64,000 nucleotides of DNA from CAISCU01 sp943361925 (lineage in GTDB: Bacteria; Bacteroidota; Bacteroidia; UKL13-3), in assembly GCA_943361925.1 (NCBI GenBank), contig CALRIT020000005.1, positions 62,001 through 126,000 of the forward strand, given 5' to 3'. A program made the translations under genes and the position numbers. Under the pieces are notes generated by a model. That model did not search any database, was not told the origin of the DNA, and worked only from the letters and a program-made list of their open reading frames with translations. Of this stretch, positions 16,831-26,076 are shown one piece after another (within the stretch, counting starts at the first letter, position 1; every line of letters begins with the position of its first letter).

Positions 16831-17622
16831 ATGAAGAATTTTAAGTTAAAACATATTCCTGAGCGTCCGGAAAAACCTAGAAACAAGGGAATAACTATGG
16901 TAATGGATAAAGGTTTAAGCATCCGTGAAGCTGAAGATTTAATTGCTTCAAGTGGAGAATATACCGATATCGTTAAATTAGGTTTTGGAACATCTTATGT
17001 TACTCCTCGACTTCAAGAAAAGATTAAACTTTACCAGGATAATGGTATGATAGTTTATTTTGGTGGTACTTTATTTGAAGCATATTTAGTTAGAAATCAG
17101 TTTGAAGATTATATCAAGGTTTTAGATAAATATGGAATGAAACATGCTGAAATTTCAGATGGTTCAATTGAATTACCTCATGATTTAAAATTAGATTATA
17201 TTGATAAATTAAGTCAATATGTTACTGTACTTTCTGAAGTTGGAAGTAAAGATGTAGAGAAAATTATTCCACCTTATCAATGGATTGAATTGATGCAAAG
17301 TGAACTTCAAGCCGGAGCCTGGAAGGTAATTGCAGAAGCCAGAGAAGCAGGAAATGTTGGTGTTTACAGAAGTAGTGGTGAAGTTCGTGAAGGTTTGGTG
17401 CAGGAAATTCTGACAAAAATCCCTGAAGAAAATATCATTTGGGAGGCACCACAAAAAGCACAACAAACTTATTTTATTAAATTAGTTGGTGCCAATGTTA
17501 ACCTTGGAAATATTGCTCCAAACGATATCATTCCTTTAGAAACATTAAGATTGGGCTTAAGAAGTGATACTTTTAGTTTCTTTTTGGGTAAAGGTTCTAA
17601 GTTTATTCCTAAGAAAAAGTAA
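16831..17622 (+). CDS. phosphosulfolactate synthase-like protein (ComA family)
   Basis: 263 residues, a TIM-barrel of the ComA family. Archaeal ComA adds sulfite to phosphoenolpyruvate to form phosphosulfolactate, the first step of coenzyme M synthesis. Visible blocks are GITMVMDKGLS, DIVKLGFGTSYVT, IVYFGGTLFEAYL, AEISDGSIELP, LSEVGSKD, ARE...GVYRSSGEVR and WEAPQKAQQTYFIKLVGANVNLG (split). Bacterial homologues are known in Bacilli and Bacteroidota, where the role is unclear and may be a sulfolactate route. The gene precedes yqeY on the same strand with a ~60-nt gap. comB and comC are not adjacent. Confidence 0.82.
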   Translation: MKNFKLKHIPERPEKPRNKGITMVMDKGLSIREAEDLIASSGEYTDIVKLGFGTSYVTPRLQEKIKLYQDNGMIVYFGGTLFEAYLVRNQFEDYIKVLDKYGMKHAEISDGSIELPHDLKLDYIDKLSQYVTVLSEVGSKDVEKIIPPYQWIELMQSELQAGAWKVIAEAREAGNVGVYRSSGEVREGLVQEILTKIPEENIIWEAPQKAQQTYFIKLVGANVNLGNIAPNDIIPLETLRLGLRSDTFSFFLGKGSKFIPKKK

Positions 17623-17684
17623 GTATTTGAATTCAATCAAATATTTTGTTGTTTTGATTTTATAAAAGATTAGAGATAGAGAAT

Positions 17685-18134
17685 ATGAGTTTACAAACGC
17701 AGGTAAATGCCGATATTATTACGGCAATGAAAGCAAAAGATGAAGTGAGTTTAAGAGCTTTAAGAGGACTTAAATCAGCATTATTATTAGCAGGTTCAGA
17801 AGCTGGCGCAAATGGTGTTGTTGAAGATGAACAAGCAATTAAGATTTTCCAGAAACTTGCCAAACAACGCAAAGAATCTTTAGATATTTACATTCAGAAT
17901 AAAAGAGAAGATTTAGCAAAAACAGAAGCAGAAGAATTAGCTGTAATCGAAAAATACCTTCCAAAACAATTAACTGAAGAAGAAATTACAGTTGAGTTAA
18001 AACAATTACTTGCTGATGCAGGTGCTGTGTCTGCTGCTGATTTTGGAAAAGTAATGCCACTTGCAATGAAAGCTTTCGCTGGTAGAGCTGATGGAAAAAT
18101 TATTTCTGCTTTATTAAAGTCGTTATTGGCTTAA
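17685..18134 (+). CDS. yqeY: GatB/YqeY domain protein
   Basis: 149 residues, alpha-helical, with the C-terminal Yqey/GatB tail fold. The N-terminus is MSLQTQVNADIITAMKAKDEV, the middle has IEKYLPKQLTEEEI, and the end is ADGKIISALLKSLL, all typical. The domain is related to the tail of GatB, which binds tRNA in the amidotransferase; the stand-alone form has an unclear tRNA-related role. It is followed by a terminator hairpin. Confidence 0.93.
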   Translation: MSLQTQVNADIITAMKAKDEVSLRALRGLKSALLLAGSEAGANGVVEDEQAIKIFQKLAKQRKESLDIYIQNKREDLAKTEAEELAVIEKYLPKQLTEEEITVELKQLLADAGAVSAADFGKVMPLAMKAFAGRADGKIISALLKSLLA

Positions 18135-18156
18135 TTTTTATATTTTTATAAATATG

Positions 18157-18179
18157 AATGGGCATCTCGGGTGCCCATT
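18157..18179 (+). terminator. terminator after yqeY
   Basis: An 8-bp GC-rich inverted repeat (AATGGGCA / TGCCCATT, 7-nt loop) lies right after yqeY. It would fall inside the coding region if the next gene started at 18154, which supports the later start at 18199. Confidence 0.7.
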
Positions 18180-18198
18180 TGTGTGTAAATTAAATTGT

Positions 18199-18906
18199 AT
18201 GACAGAAGAAGAAAGAATTAAAAGAGCCTTTCAAAAAAAGGATTGGCCTGAAATCAAAGTGAGTGATAGCTGGGCTACTTTCAAAATTATGGCTGAGTTT
18301 GTTGAGGGCTTTGAAAAAATGAGTAAAATAGGTCCTTGTGTTTCAGTTTTTGGTTCAGCGCGCACAAAAAACGATAACAAGTATTACTTATTGGCCGAAG
18401 AAATTGGAAGAAAACTTGTTGCTGCAGGTTTTGGAGTTATAACAGGTGGTGGTCCCGGTATTATGGAAGCGGGTAATAAAGGTGCTTTTGAAGCTGGTGG
18501 AAAATCGGTTGGATTAAATATTGAATTGCCATTTGAACAATTTCATAACCGTTATATCGACTACGATAAAAACATCAATTTTGATTACTTTTTTGTAAGA
18601 AAAGTGATGTTTGTTAAATATGCTCAGGGCTTTATTGCAATGCCCGGTGGATTTGGTACACTTGATGAATTATTCGAATCTTTAACTCTAATTCAAACCC
18701 ATAAAGTTGCTCGTTTTCCGGTTGTGCTAGTGGGAAGTGAATTCTGGGGTGGTTTGTTAGATTGGATACAAAATACCATGTGTGAAAAAGAGAAAAATAT
18801 CAATCCAGAAGATATGTTTCTTTTTAAGGTTGTTGATACCGCAGAGGATGCTGTAAATCATATTCTGGATTACTATTCAGAAATGAGTATCAGACCTAAT
18901 TTTTAG
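18199..18906 (+). CDS. LOG-family Rossmann protein (TIGR00730-like)
   Basis: 235 residues. The cytokinin riboside 5'-monophosphate phosphoribohydrolase (LOG) fold is clear: SVFGSARTK, GFGVITGGGPGIMEAGNKGA and the catalytic PGGFGTLDE loop (MPGGFGTLDELFE). In bacteria these enzymes are probable nucleotide-ribose hydrolases of the lysine-decarboxylase-like superfamily. The start is set at the ATG at 18199; an upstream ATG at 18154 would put the yqeY terminator inside the gene. It stands alone between yqeY and maeB. Confidence 0.9.
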   Translation: MTEEERIKRAFQKKDWPEIKVSDSWATFKIMAEFVEGFEKMSKIGPCVSVFGSARTKNDNKYYLLAEEIGRKLVAAGFGVITGGGPGIMEAGNKGAFEAGGKSVGLNIELPFEQFHNRYIDYDKNINFDYFFVRKVMFVKYAQGFIAMPGGFGTLDELFESLTLIQTHKVARFPVVLVGSEFWGGLLDWIQNTMCEKEKNINPEDMFLFKVVDTAEDAVNHILDYYSEMSIRPNF

Positions 18907-19036
18907 GTTTTAGTTTTTATCCTGATTAAACAAAATATTACAATTATTAATTGAGTTATGACTTTGTTTTAATTAGGATTTTCAATTAATATGCAAGTAT
19001 AAGTAGTTCGTTAATCGAACATAATAAATATTGATA

Positions 19037-21295
19037 ATGAGTTCATTAAAAGAAGATTCCTTAAGTTATCACAGCAAAGGAAGACCAGGTAAAATTGCTG
19101 TTGTTTCAACAAAACCAACCAATACTAAAAGAGATTTAAGTTTAGCTTATTCGCCTGGTGTTGCTGAACCTTGTTTAGCTATTGCTGAAAAACCGGAAGA
19201 TGTTTACAAGTACACTGCCAAAGGGAATTTAGTTGCTGTAATTTCAAATGGTACTGCTGTTTTAGGTTTAGGTGATATTGGTCCTGAAGCTTCAAAACCT
19301 GTGATGGAAGGGAAGGGCGTTCTTTTCAAAATCTTTGCTGATATTGATGTTTTCGATATTGAAATCAATACAAAGGATACAGAGGAATTTATTCAAACAG
19401 TTAAAAACATTGCTTGCACTTTTGGTGGAATTAATCTTGAAGATATTAAAGCACCTGAGTGTTTTGAAATTGAAAGACGTTTGAAAGAGGAGTTGGATAT
19501 TCCAATTATGCATGATGACCAGCATGGTACTGCAATTATTACCGGTGCTGCTTTGTTAAATGCTTTAGTTGTTGTTGGAAAGAAGATTGAAGATGTTCAG
19601 GTAGTTTATAATGGTGCCGGTGCTTCTGCAATTAGCTGTGCAAAAATTATGCTGGCTTTGGGTGTTAAACCTGAAAATTTGGTGATGTGTGATAGTAAAG
19701 GTGTTATCAGAAAAGACAATCCAAATTTAGATGCCAATAAACAACAATTTGCTACTTCAAGAGATATCAAAACATTACAGGATGCAATGATAAATGCTGA
19801 TGTTTTTGTTGGTTTATCTAAAGCTGATGTTGTTACACCTGATATGCTCAGAACGATGAACAAGGATTGTGTTGTCTTTGCTTTAGCAAATCCAAATCCT
19901 GAAATTTCTTATGATGCTGCTATGGCTTCTCGTCCTGATATTATTATGTGTACAGGAAGAAGTGATCATCCTAATCAGGTAAACAATGTTTTAGGTTTTC
20001 CTTATATTTTTAGAGGTGCTTTAGATGTTAGAGCTTCTAAAATTACAGAAGAAATGAAATTAGCTGCAGTTTATGCTTTGGCTAATCTGGCAAAAGAACC
20101 TGTTCCAGAAATTGTACTTTTAGCTTATGATGAAAAGAATGTAACTTTTGGCAAAACGTATATCATTCCAAAACCAATCGACCCAAGATTAATAACTACA
20201 GTTTCTCCAGCTGTTGCTAAAGCAGCTATGGAATCGGGAGTTGCTAAAAATCCTATTACAGATTGGGAAGCTTATCACAACCAATTATTAAATCGTTTAG
20301 GAAGAGAAAATAACTTTATTAGAGCCTTATCTGATAAAGCCAAACAAAATCCAAAACGTGTAGTATTTAGTGAAGCTGATAATTATAAAATTCTAAGAGC
20401 TGCACAAATTGTTAAAGATGATGGAATTGCTATTCCAATTTTATTGGGAAATAGAAATAAAATCCAGCAAATCATAGATGAAAATCAGATTAAATTGGTA
20501 GATGTTCAAATCATCGATCCAATGGAAGATGAAGCTAAACGTAATGCATATGCTGAGATTTTATACAAAAAAAGACAGCGTAGAGGAATGAGTTTGCATG
20601 AAGCTAAAAAGCTTATGCGTGACAGACATTATTTTGCTCCAATGATGGTTGAAATGGGTGAAGCCGATGCAATGATTTCAGGTTTAACAAAAAATTATCC
20701 TTCAACAATACGACCAGCACTTCAAATTTTAGGTAAAGAAGAAAATACCTCCGTTGTTGCCGGTATGTATATTATGTTGAGTAAAAAGGGAACATTGTTT
20801 TTTGCTGATTGCACAGTTAATCCTGTTCCTAGCGTAGATGAACTGGTTGATATTTCTAAATTAGCACACAATGCAGTTAAGAAATTCAATAGAAATCCAC
20901 GAATGGCATTATTATCATACAGTAATTTTGGCTCAGCATCTGGTGATGTTCCAAGTAAAATGTCGGCTGTAAGAGAGCGTTTGAAAAAAGAATTTCCTTA
21001 CATGGTGGTTGATGGTGAAATCCAAGCCAATATTGCTTTAAATCAAAAATTACTAAACGAGAATTTTCCATTTAGTGAGTTAAATGGTGAGCCCGTAAAT
21101 ACATTGATTTTCCCATCATTATCAAGTGGAAATATTACTTATAAAATGTTACAAGAATTAGGAGCGGCAGAAGCGGTTGGTCCTGTTTTATTGGGATTAA
21201 AGAAATCGGCTCATGTGCTTCAATTGGGAAGCAGTATTCGTGAAATTGTAAATATGGTTACTATTGCTGTGGTTGATGCACAAGCAAAGTCTTAA
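19037..21295 (+). CDS. maeB: NADP-dependent malic enzyme with phosphotransacetylase-like domain
   Basis: 752 residues, the MaeB layout: a malic enzyme part (about 1-420) followed by a phosphotransacetylase-like domain (about 430-752). Oxidative decarboxylation of malate to pyruvate is indicated by LAYSPGVAEPC, MHDDQHGTAIITGAAL (metal/NADP site), VVYNGAGASAISCAK and FALANPNPEI. The C-terminal part has MISGLTKNYPSTIRPALQI, as in PTA-like regulatory domains that respond to acetyl-CoA. The ATG at 19037 was chosen over a TTG at 19031. A hairpin terminator follows directly. Confidence 0.95.
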   Translation: MSSLKEDSLSYHSKGRPGKIAVVSTKPTNTKRDLSLAYSPGVAEPCLAIAEKPEDVYKYTAKGNLVAVISNGTAVLGLGDIGPEASKPVMEGKGVLFKIFADIDVFDIEINTKDTEEFIQTVKNIACTFGGINLEDIKAPECFEIERRLKEELDIPIMHDDQHGTAIITGAALLNALVVVGKKIEDVQVVYNGAGASAISCAKIMLALGVKPENLVMCDSKGVIRKDNPNLDANKQQFATSRDIKTLQDAMINADVFVGLSKADVVTPDMLRTMNKDCVVFALANPNPEISYDAAMASRPDIIMCTGRSDHPNQVNNVLGFPYIFRGALDVRASKITEEMKLAAVYALANLAKEPVPEIVLLAYDEKNVTFGKTYIIPKPIDPRLITTVSPAVAKAAMESGVAKNPITDWEAYHNQLLNRLGRENNFIRALSDKAKQNPKRVVFSEADNYKILRAAQIVKDDGIAIPILLGNRNKIQQIIDENQIKLVDVQIIDPMEDEAKRNAYAEILYKKRQRRGMSLHEAKKLMRDRHYFAPMMVEMGEADAMISGLTKNYPSTIRPALQILGKEENTSVVAGMYIMLSKKGTLFFADCTVNPVPSVDELVDISKLAHNAVKKFNRNPRMALLSYSNFGSASGDVPSKMSAVRERLKKEFPYMVVDGEIQANIALNQKLLNENFPFSELNGEPVNTLIFPSLSSGNITYKMLQELGAAEAVGPVLLGLKKSAHVLQLGSSIREIVNMVTIAVVDAQAKS

Positions 21296-21318
21296 TATCT
21301 AAAATTCGTTTTATAAAG

Positions 21319-21356
21319 AAAGCCTGAAGCGTTTTGATATGCTTCAGGCTTTTTTG
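21319..21356 (+). terminator. terminator after maeB
   Basis: A 12-bp inverted repeat (AAAGCCTGAAGC / GCTTCAGGCTTT, 10-nt loop) followed by T6. Confidence 0.9.
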
Positions 21357-21499
21357 TGATGTTGTTGCTCCGGATAATAAATTGATAGAGCTAGAACATT
21401 TTTTTTATTTTTTCGAAGGAATTGACCTAGATCATAGTCTAATGGATTTTATTATCTTGGTAATAAGTAATCTGAAATCAATAATTAAACTATATCTAT

Positions 21500-22861
21500 A
21501 TGAAAAAATTAGGAATCGCTTTCATTGCAATATGCTCGGCTTTACAGGGTATTTCGCAAACAAATCCTGCCATTACATCGTGGTTAAGAAACACTACTGG
21601 TATTACAGGTCGTCATTATGTTAAGAATAATTCAACTGCTATAGTTGATGCTGATTCTGCTAATGTGAAAACCGTTTTGTATTCAGCAAATTCAGTTTAT
21701 ATCAGAGCAAATGGTGTTCCTTCTTATGTAACAGGTCCATTTCAAGATGGTAATCCTTCACTAACTACAAGTCAAAATGCAATCTTTAAGCTCCCTTTAA
21801 ATCCGGTAAAAAATACAGGAACACTTACAGCTACTTCAGGTGGAAATATTGGTTTATTTATCAATGGTGTTGCTTTGTTTGATTATAGAGACGGAGTTTC
21901 ATGGAAAAATTCTACTGGCACTATTGCAGGTGGTCCTTCAGGTGGAATGGGTGATGGCGTTTGGAACCGTGATGCCATCATTGCTGAAAAAGCTGGTTTC
22001 GATTGTGCAAAAGGACATCCAGCTATGGGTAATTATCACCATCACCAAAACCCTAGTGCCTTTAAACTTGATTTAACTGTCATATCAACAGTTTGTAATT
22101 TATATGATGCAGATGGTTTATATGTAATCGATTCAACACAACATTCTCCATTAATCGGTTTTGCTTATGATGGATTTCCAATTTATGGTGCATATGCTTA
22201 CAAAAACGTTGATGGTACTGGAGGAATTGTAAGAATGAAATCGAGTTATTCATTAAGAAATATTACTACTAGAACTACTTATGCAAATGGAAATGATGTT
22301 ACAGATGGACCTGCTGTTAGCACAACTTATCCTTTAGGTTATTTCAGAGAAGATTATCAATACAATGAAACATCTGCTGCTACTCCAGATTATTTAGATG
22401 AGCATAACGGACGTTTCTGCATTACTCCTGAGTATCCAAATGGAATCTATTGTTATTTTGCAACAGTTGATGCCAATTGGAATTCAAGTTATCCATATGC
22501 TGTTGGCCCAACGTATTATGGTGTAAAAACTGCTGCAAAGGTTACTTCAATTACAGAAGCTGTAAGTGTTTATAGCGGTTCTGCTACAGGATTAGAATTA
22601 GTAAATTCAGATAAACTTGATATCTCAATTTTTCCAAATCCTTCAAGTGAAATAATCGCTATTCAACAAAGTGGATTGGTATTAAAAGATTTAAAAGTTG
22701 AATTGTATGATATGAGCGGAAAATTAATTCAAACAGGACAATTATACCAAGGATCAACCATCTCCTATTTTGATGTAAGCCAATTACCATCCGGTGAATA
22801 TTTGGTTCGTGTTTCTGATGGAAATCAAACCAAAACCAATAAAATTATTTTATCCCATTAA
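21500..22861 (+). CDS. YHYH-domain exported protein with T9SS sorting domain
   Basis: 453 residues. A signal peptide (MKKLGIAFIAICSALQGISQ) is followed by the YHYH domain. That domain is marked by GNYHHHQNP (the His run behind its name), KGHPAMG, GFAYDGFPIYGAY and FCITPEYPNGIYCYF. The last ~85 residues form a T9SS type A sorting domain (IFPNPSSEIIAI, LYDMSGKLIQTG, LPSGEYLVRVSDG). It is likely secreted or surface-anchored. YHYH domains are of unknown function, though the His-rich site suggests metal binding. A T9SS sulfatase follows. Confidence 0.9.
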   Translation: MKKLGIAFIAICSALQGISQTNPAITSWLRNTTGITGRHYVKNNSTAIVDADSANVKTVLYSANSVYIRANGVPSYVTGPFQDGNPSLTTSQNAIFKLPLNPVKNTGTLTATSGGNIGLFINGVALFDYRDGVSWKNSTGTIAGGPSGGMGDGVWNRDAIIAEKAGFDCAKGHPAMGNYHHHQNPSAFKLDLTVISTVCNLYDADGLYVIDSTQHSPLIGFAYDGFPIYGAYAYKNVDGTGGIVRMKSSYSLRNITTRTTYANGNDVTDGPAVSTTYPLGYFREDYQYNETSAATPDYLDEHNGRFCITPEYPNGIYCYFATVDANWNSSYPYAVGPTYYGVKTAAKVTSITEAVSVYSGSATGLELVNSDKLDISIFPNPSSEIIAIQQSGLVLKDLKVELYDMSGKLIQTGQLYQGSTISYFDVSQLPSGEYLVRVSDGNQTKTNKIILSH

Positions 22862-22865
22862 TGAT

Positions 22866-22922
22866 GTACCACCGCGATTTATCGCGGTGTTTTTTTATAC
22901 AACCGCGATAAATCACGGTTGT
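22866..22922. repeat. tandem GC-rich hairpins (first one acts as terminator)
   Basis: Two adjacent inverted repeats. The first, 22870-22889, is CACCGCGAT / ATCGCGGTG with a 2-nt loop and a T-run, a good terminator for the YHYH gene. The second, 22900-22921, is CAACCGCGAT / ATCACGGTTG, ten pairs with one mismatch. Both share the core CCGCGAT-(TT or AA)-ATC. The shared core suggests a dispersed repeat unit as well as a terminator, but no other copy is seen in this window. Confidence 0.6.
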
Positions 22923-22937
22923 AAGATGTGCCCCCAA

Positions 22938-24521
22938 ATGAAAAATAAATTATCTCTGATATTCATTTTTGTTACATTCATTTCAATGCAATTATCTGCG
23001 CAAAGAAATGTTGTGCTAATTATTGCCGATGATTTGGGTTCTGAGTATTGTGGTTTTTATCAAAATCATCTTGATACAGTAAGAATTCCGAATATCAGAA
23101 GTTTATTGGCAAAAGGAGTTTTATTTAAAAATGCTTGGTCAAATCCATTGTGTTCACCAACCAGAGCGGGTATTTTAACAGGAAGATACAGTTTCAGAAC
23201 GGGAGTTGGAAATGCTGTTAGTGGAGCTAATTCAGCTGTTTTAGACACAAGTGAATACACCATACCTAGGTTATTAAATTCTTTTGCTCCAGGTCAGATT
23301 GCCAAAGCAAATATTGGTAAATGGCATCTGCATTTATCAAATCCAAACAGTAATTTTCAAATTCCTGTTTTAATGGGATATGATTATTTCGAAGGTAATT
23401 TTTCAGGTGCATTAACGAGTTATAATAGCTGGACAAAAATCAAAAATGCTAGTGCATCTACATGTAGTAATTATGCCACAACCGAAGTAGCAAACAATGC
23501 CATTAGCTGGATTCAAAATCAGGAAAAACCATTCTTTTTATGGCTGGCATTTAATGCACCTCATACACCGCATCATTTGCCACCACTTGATTTACACTCT
23601 TACAAAAATTTAAGTGGAACTTCGGCAGACATAACAGCCAATCCTAAAAACTATTTCAAAGCATCAATGGAAAGTCTGGATACAGAAATTGGTAGAATAT
23701 TTGATTCAATTAAAGCTTTAGGTAAATGGGACAGTACCGATTTTATTTTTATTGGTGATAATGGTAGTGATGGAACTGTGAGTTTATCAAGCGGAGGAGG
23801 AGCCAAAGGAAGTGTTTACCAGGAAGGCATTCATGTGCCATTTATAATTGCTGGTCTATCTGTTGTAAACCCCGGTAGGACAAGCGATGCATTGGTGAAT
23901 ACACAGGATTTATTTGCTACAATTTTGGAATTTTTTGGTGATAAAGATTGGCGAAACAGAATTCCATCGGTAATAAGTATTGATAGTAAAAGTTTAGTTC
24001 CAATTATTAAAAATACAAATACTGAAATTCGTGATTGGACTTTTTCTGAAGTATTTAAAGTACCAACGGTTGCAGCAGATGGAAAAGCAATTCGTAACAA
24101 GGAATATAAGTTAATTCAGTTTGATGATGGCAGGCAAAAGTTCTATAAAGTATCAATTGATTCTATGGAAAATACTGATTTGTTATTAGGAACTTTAAAT
24201 GCTGAATCACAAGAGAATTACAATTATTTATGTGGGCAGATGTCGACATTATTAGGTAGAACTGATATCTGTATAAGCAGCACTGGACTAATAGAAGAGA
24301 ACAAGGAGTTCAATATTAAAATTGGTCCAAATCCTTTTGTAAATGGAATTAAAATTGAAGGAATAAACGGTACATATAGAACCTTTTTGTTTACTTCTGA
24401 AGGCAAACTGATTTATTCAGGAACTGCTATAAGTGAACAAGATTTTTCCAAACAACCACAGGGAATGTATATCCTAAAAATAGAAAGATTGAATAGAGTC
24501 TGGAAGTTAATGAAGGAATAA
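22938..24521 (+). CDS. exported sulfatase with T9SS sorting domain
   Basis: 527 residues. Signal peptide at 1-22 (MKNKLSLIFIFVTFISMQLS), metal ligands D31-D32 (IIADDLG), and the formylglycine motif C72-S-P-T-R76, followed by AGILTGRYSFRTGV. Further sites are IGKWHLH, HTPHH and FIGDNGSDG. Together these mark a type I sulfatase that removes sulfate from organic esters, probably sulfated glycans. The C-terminus is a T9SS sorting domain (GPNPFVNGIKIEG, QGMYILKIERL), so the enzyme is outside the cell. The ATG at 22938 begins the signal peptide; the upstream ORF start would overlap the YHYH gene. A formylglycine-generating enzyme must be encoded elsewhere. Confidence 0.9.
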   Translation: MKNKLSLIFIFVTFISMQLSAQRNVVLIIADDLGSEYCGFYQNHLDTVRIPNIRSLLAKGVLFKNAWSNPLCSPTRAGILTGRYSFRTGVGNAVSGANSAVLDTSEYTIPRLLNSFAPGQIAKANIGKWHLHLSNPNSNFQIPVLMGYDYFEGNFSGALTSYNSWTKIKNASASTCSNYATTEVANNAISWIQNQEKPFFLWLAFNAPHTPHHLPPLDLHSYKNLSGTSADITANPKNYFKASMESLDTEIGRIFDSIKALGKWDSTDFIFIGDNGSDGTVSLSSGGGAKGSVYQEGIHVPFIIAGLSVVNPGRTSDALVNTQDLFATILEFFGDKDWRNRIPSVISIDSKSLVPIIKNTNTEIRDWTFSEVFKVPTVAADGKAIRNKEYKLIQFDDGRQKFYKVSIDSMENTDLLLGTLNAESQENYNYLCGQMSTLLGRTDICISSTGLIEENKEFNIKIGPNPFVNGIKIEGINGTYRTFLFTSEGKLIYSGTAISEQDFSKQPQGMYILKIERLNRVWKLMKE

Positions 24522-24620
24522 AAGGATTACTTTTTTTGCTGAATAATTTGATAATCTTGGAACGATGGAAATGCTATTTCGCTCATGTTGGATGAAAAAT
24601 TTTATTCAAACTAAGTAAAA

Positions 24621-25160
24621 TTACTTTTCAATAGCACAACTATCTCCCATACAATTGGGTTTTTCCTTTGGTTGAGGGATTATTTTTAATCGAATAGCAT
24701 AAGCATATAGTTTGCATCCAACACAGATTCCAAAGGCAGTTTCGAGGTACATTAAAATCATACAAATGATGCATAGAAGGCAAACCGGCTCAAAATAACT
24801 TTTGTCGTTTTGTAAATAAATTGAAAGCATAAAAATGATTGATGATAGAAGCAGTCCTAAACTCCATGCAAATTTTTTCTGAACGGCACCAATAGGCTGA
24901 GGAGATTGATTCTTTACGATTTTTGTCGCTAAAATTATGGTTGGAGAATACTTTGGATTGATGAATAAACCAATCATAAAATTTATAGCCAAAAATCCAA
25001 TTGCATAAGGAATGATAGCATATTTGTCTAAAACGAATCCATTAATGGAGGCAATTAATCCAACTAAAAACATGATGCCGGAACTTGCTCTCATGATTCT
25101 TTCATCCAATACTTTATAAGGCAGTCCTTCCATGTATTCGCCAAAACTAAATATACTCAT
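24621..25160 (-). CDS. DUF4395 membrane protein
   Basis: About 179 residues with four predicted membrane helices. It has DERIMRASSGIMFLVG near the N-terminus, INFMIGLFINPKYSPT, and ETAFGICVGCKLYAYAI with two cysteines (CVGC), then a short tail with GDSCAIEK. This fits the DUF4395 family, often near thioredoxin-like or sulfur genes. No such neighbour is seen here. The start at 25160 (MSIFSFGEYMEG) is preferred; an upstream in-frame start at 25199 adds 13 residues of doubtful sequence. Confidence 0.8.
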   Translation of the reverse strand: MSIFSFGEYMEGLPYKVLDERIMRASSGIMFLVGLIASINGFVLDKYAIIPYAIGFLAINFMIGLFINPKYSPTIILATKIVKNQSPQPIGAVQKKFAWSLGLLLSSIIFMLSIYLQNDKSYFEPVCLLCIICMILMYLETAFGICVGCKLYAYAIRLKIIPQPKEKPNCMGDSCAIEK

Positions 25161-25373
25161 ACTCTTCTTTAATCTATAAACATTCACCTCGCTATTCAAA
25201 CAGGTTTAATAGCATGATTAATACTCAAAATTATAGTTAATTATCTTGAATCCTGATTTAATAACAGAATTAGATTTGGCTATTTTATATGCGGTATATT
25301 TTGGCGAAATTTAAGCTGATTATATTCGATGAAATTTTGGAACTTATCGCAATAACTAAATTTCAAAACTGTT

Positions 25374-26009
25374 TCAAACTATTTTCCTGGCTGTGATGAT
25401 CGTATGAATTTCTTTTTCTCCGGATGATTTTTTGTAATCAACTTTAAACACATTAAAATCAGTAAATCTTGCTTCACTTAGTTTAGTTTTTATTTCAGCT
25501 AAATCATGAAAATAAAAATAGCTTCTATCACCTGTACTCGCTGTTTGAAAGCCTGATTTTGCTGAATCTCCTTCCACAAAACTGATGTAAATCAAACCAT
25601 TATTATTTAATAAATTCTTTGCATCCAGAATGAGTTTATCCCTATCGGTTTCTGATAAATAAGGCAAACAAAATCCACATACTATAGCATCAAACTTTGA
25701 TTGAATATCATTGACGTTTCTGCTATCCATAACCGAGAATCTTGCTGTTGGATTGTTCTTATTTGCAAGCTCAATCATATTCGGAGCAATATCAATTCCG
25801 AAGATATCAAAGTCGGGTCTTTTGGATAGTAGATACTTGCTAATATTACCCGGTCCACAGCCAATATCCAGTATTTTGGCATTGACATTCTTTACTGAAT
25901 CACAAATGAAATCATAGGAAACATTGTATAAATCAAGGTCCATAAACTTCTCTTCATAGAGTGAGGCAACTTTATTCCAGGTTTCAAATGTTTCTTGGTA
26001 TGGGTCCAT
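25374..26009 (-). CDS. class I SAM-dependent methyltransferase
   Basis: 211 residues. The SAM-binding motif is KILDIGCGPGNISKYLL, with the acidic end of the second strand in FGIDIAPNMIELANK, followed by DAIVCGFCLPYL and the C-terminal strands typical of methyltransferase domain 25. No substrate-binding extension is visible, so the substrate is unknown. The gene is flanked by long AT-rich spacers and stands alone. Confidence 0.88.
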   Translation of the reverse strand: MDPYQETFETWNKVASLYEEKFMDLDLYNVSYDFICDSVKNVNAKILDIGCGPGNISKYLLSKRPDFDIFGIDIAPNMIELANKNNPTARFSVMDSRNVNDIQSKFDAIVCGFCLPYLSETDRDKLILDAKNLLNNNGLIYISFVEGDSAKSGFQTASTGDRSYFYFHDLAEIKTKLSEARFTDFNVFKVDYKKSSGEKEIHTIITARKIV

Positions 26010-26076
26010 TTTTATTGAGGAAGATTATCAATTTCAATTAAATGTAAAATTAAATTCATCTAAAGTAATTAGATTA

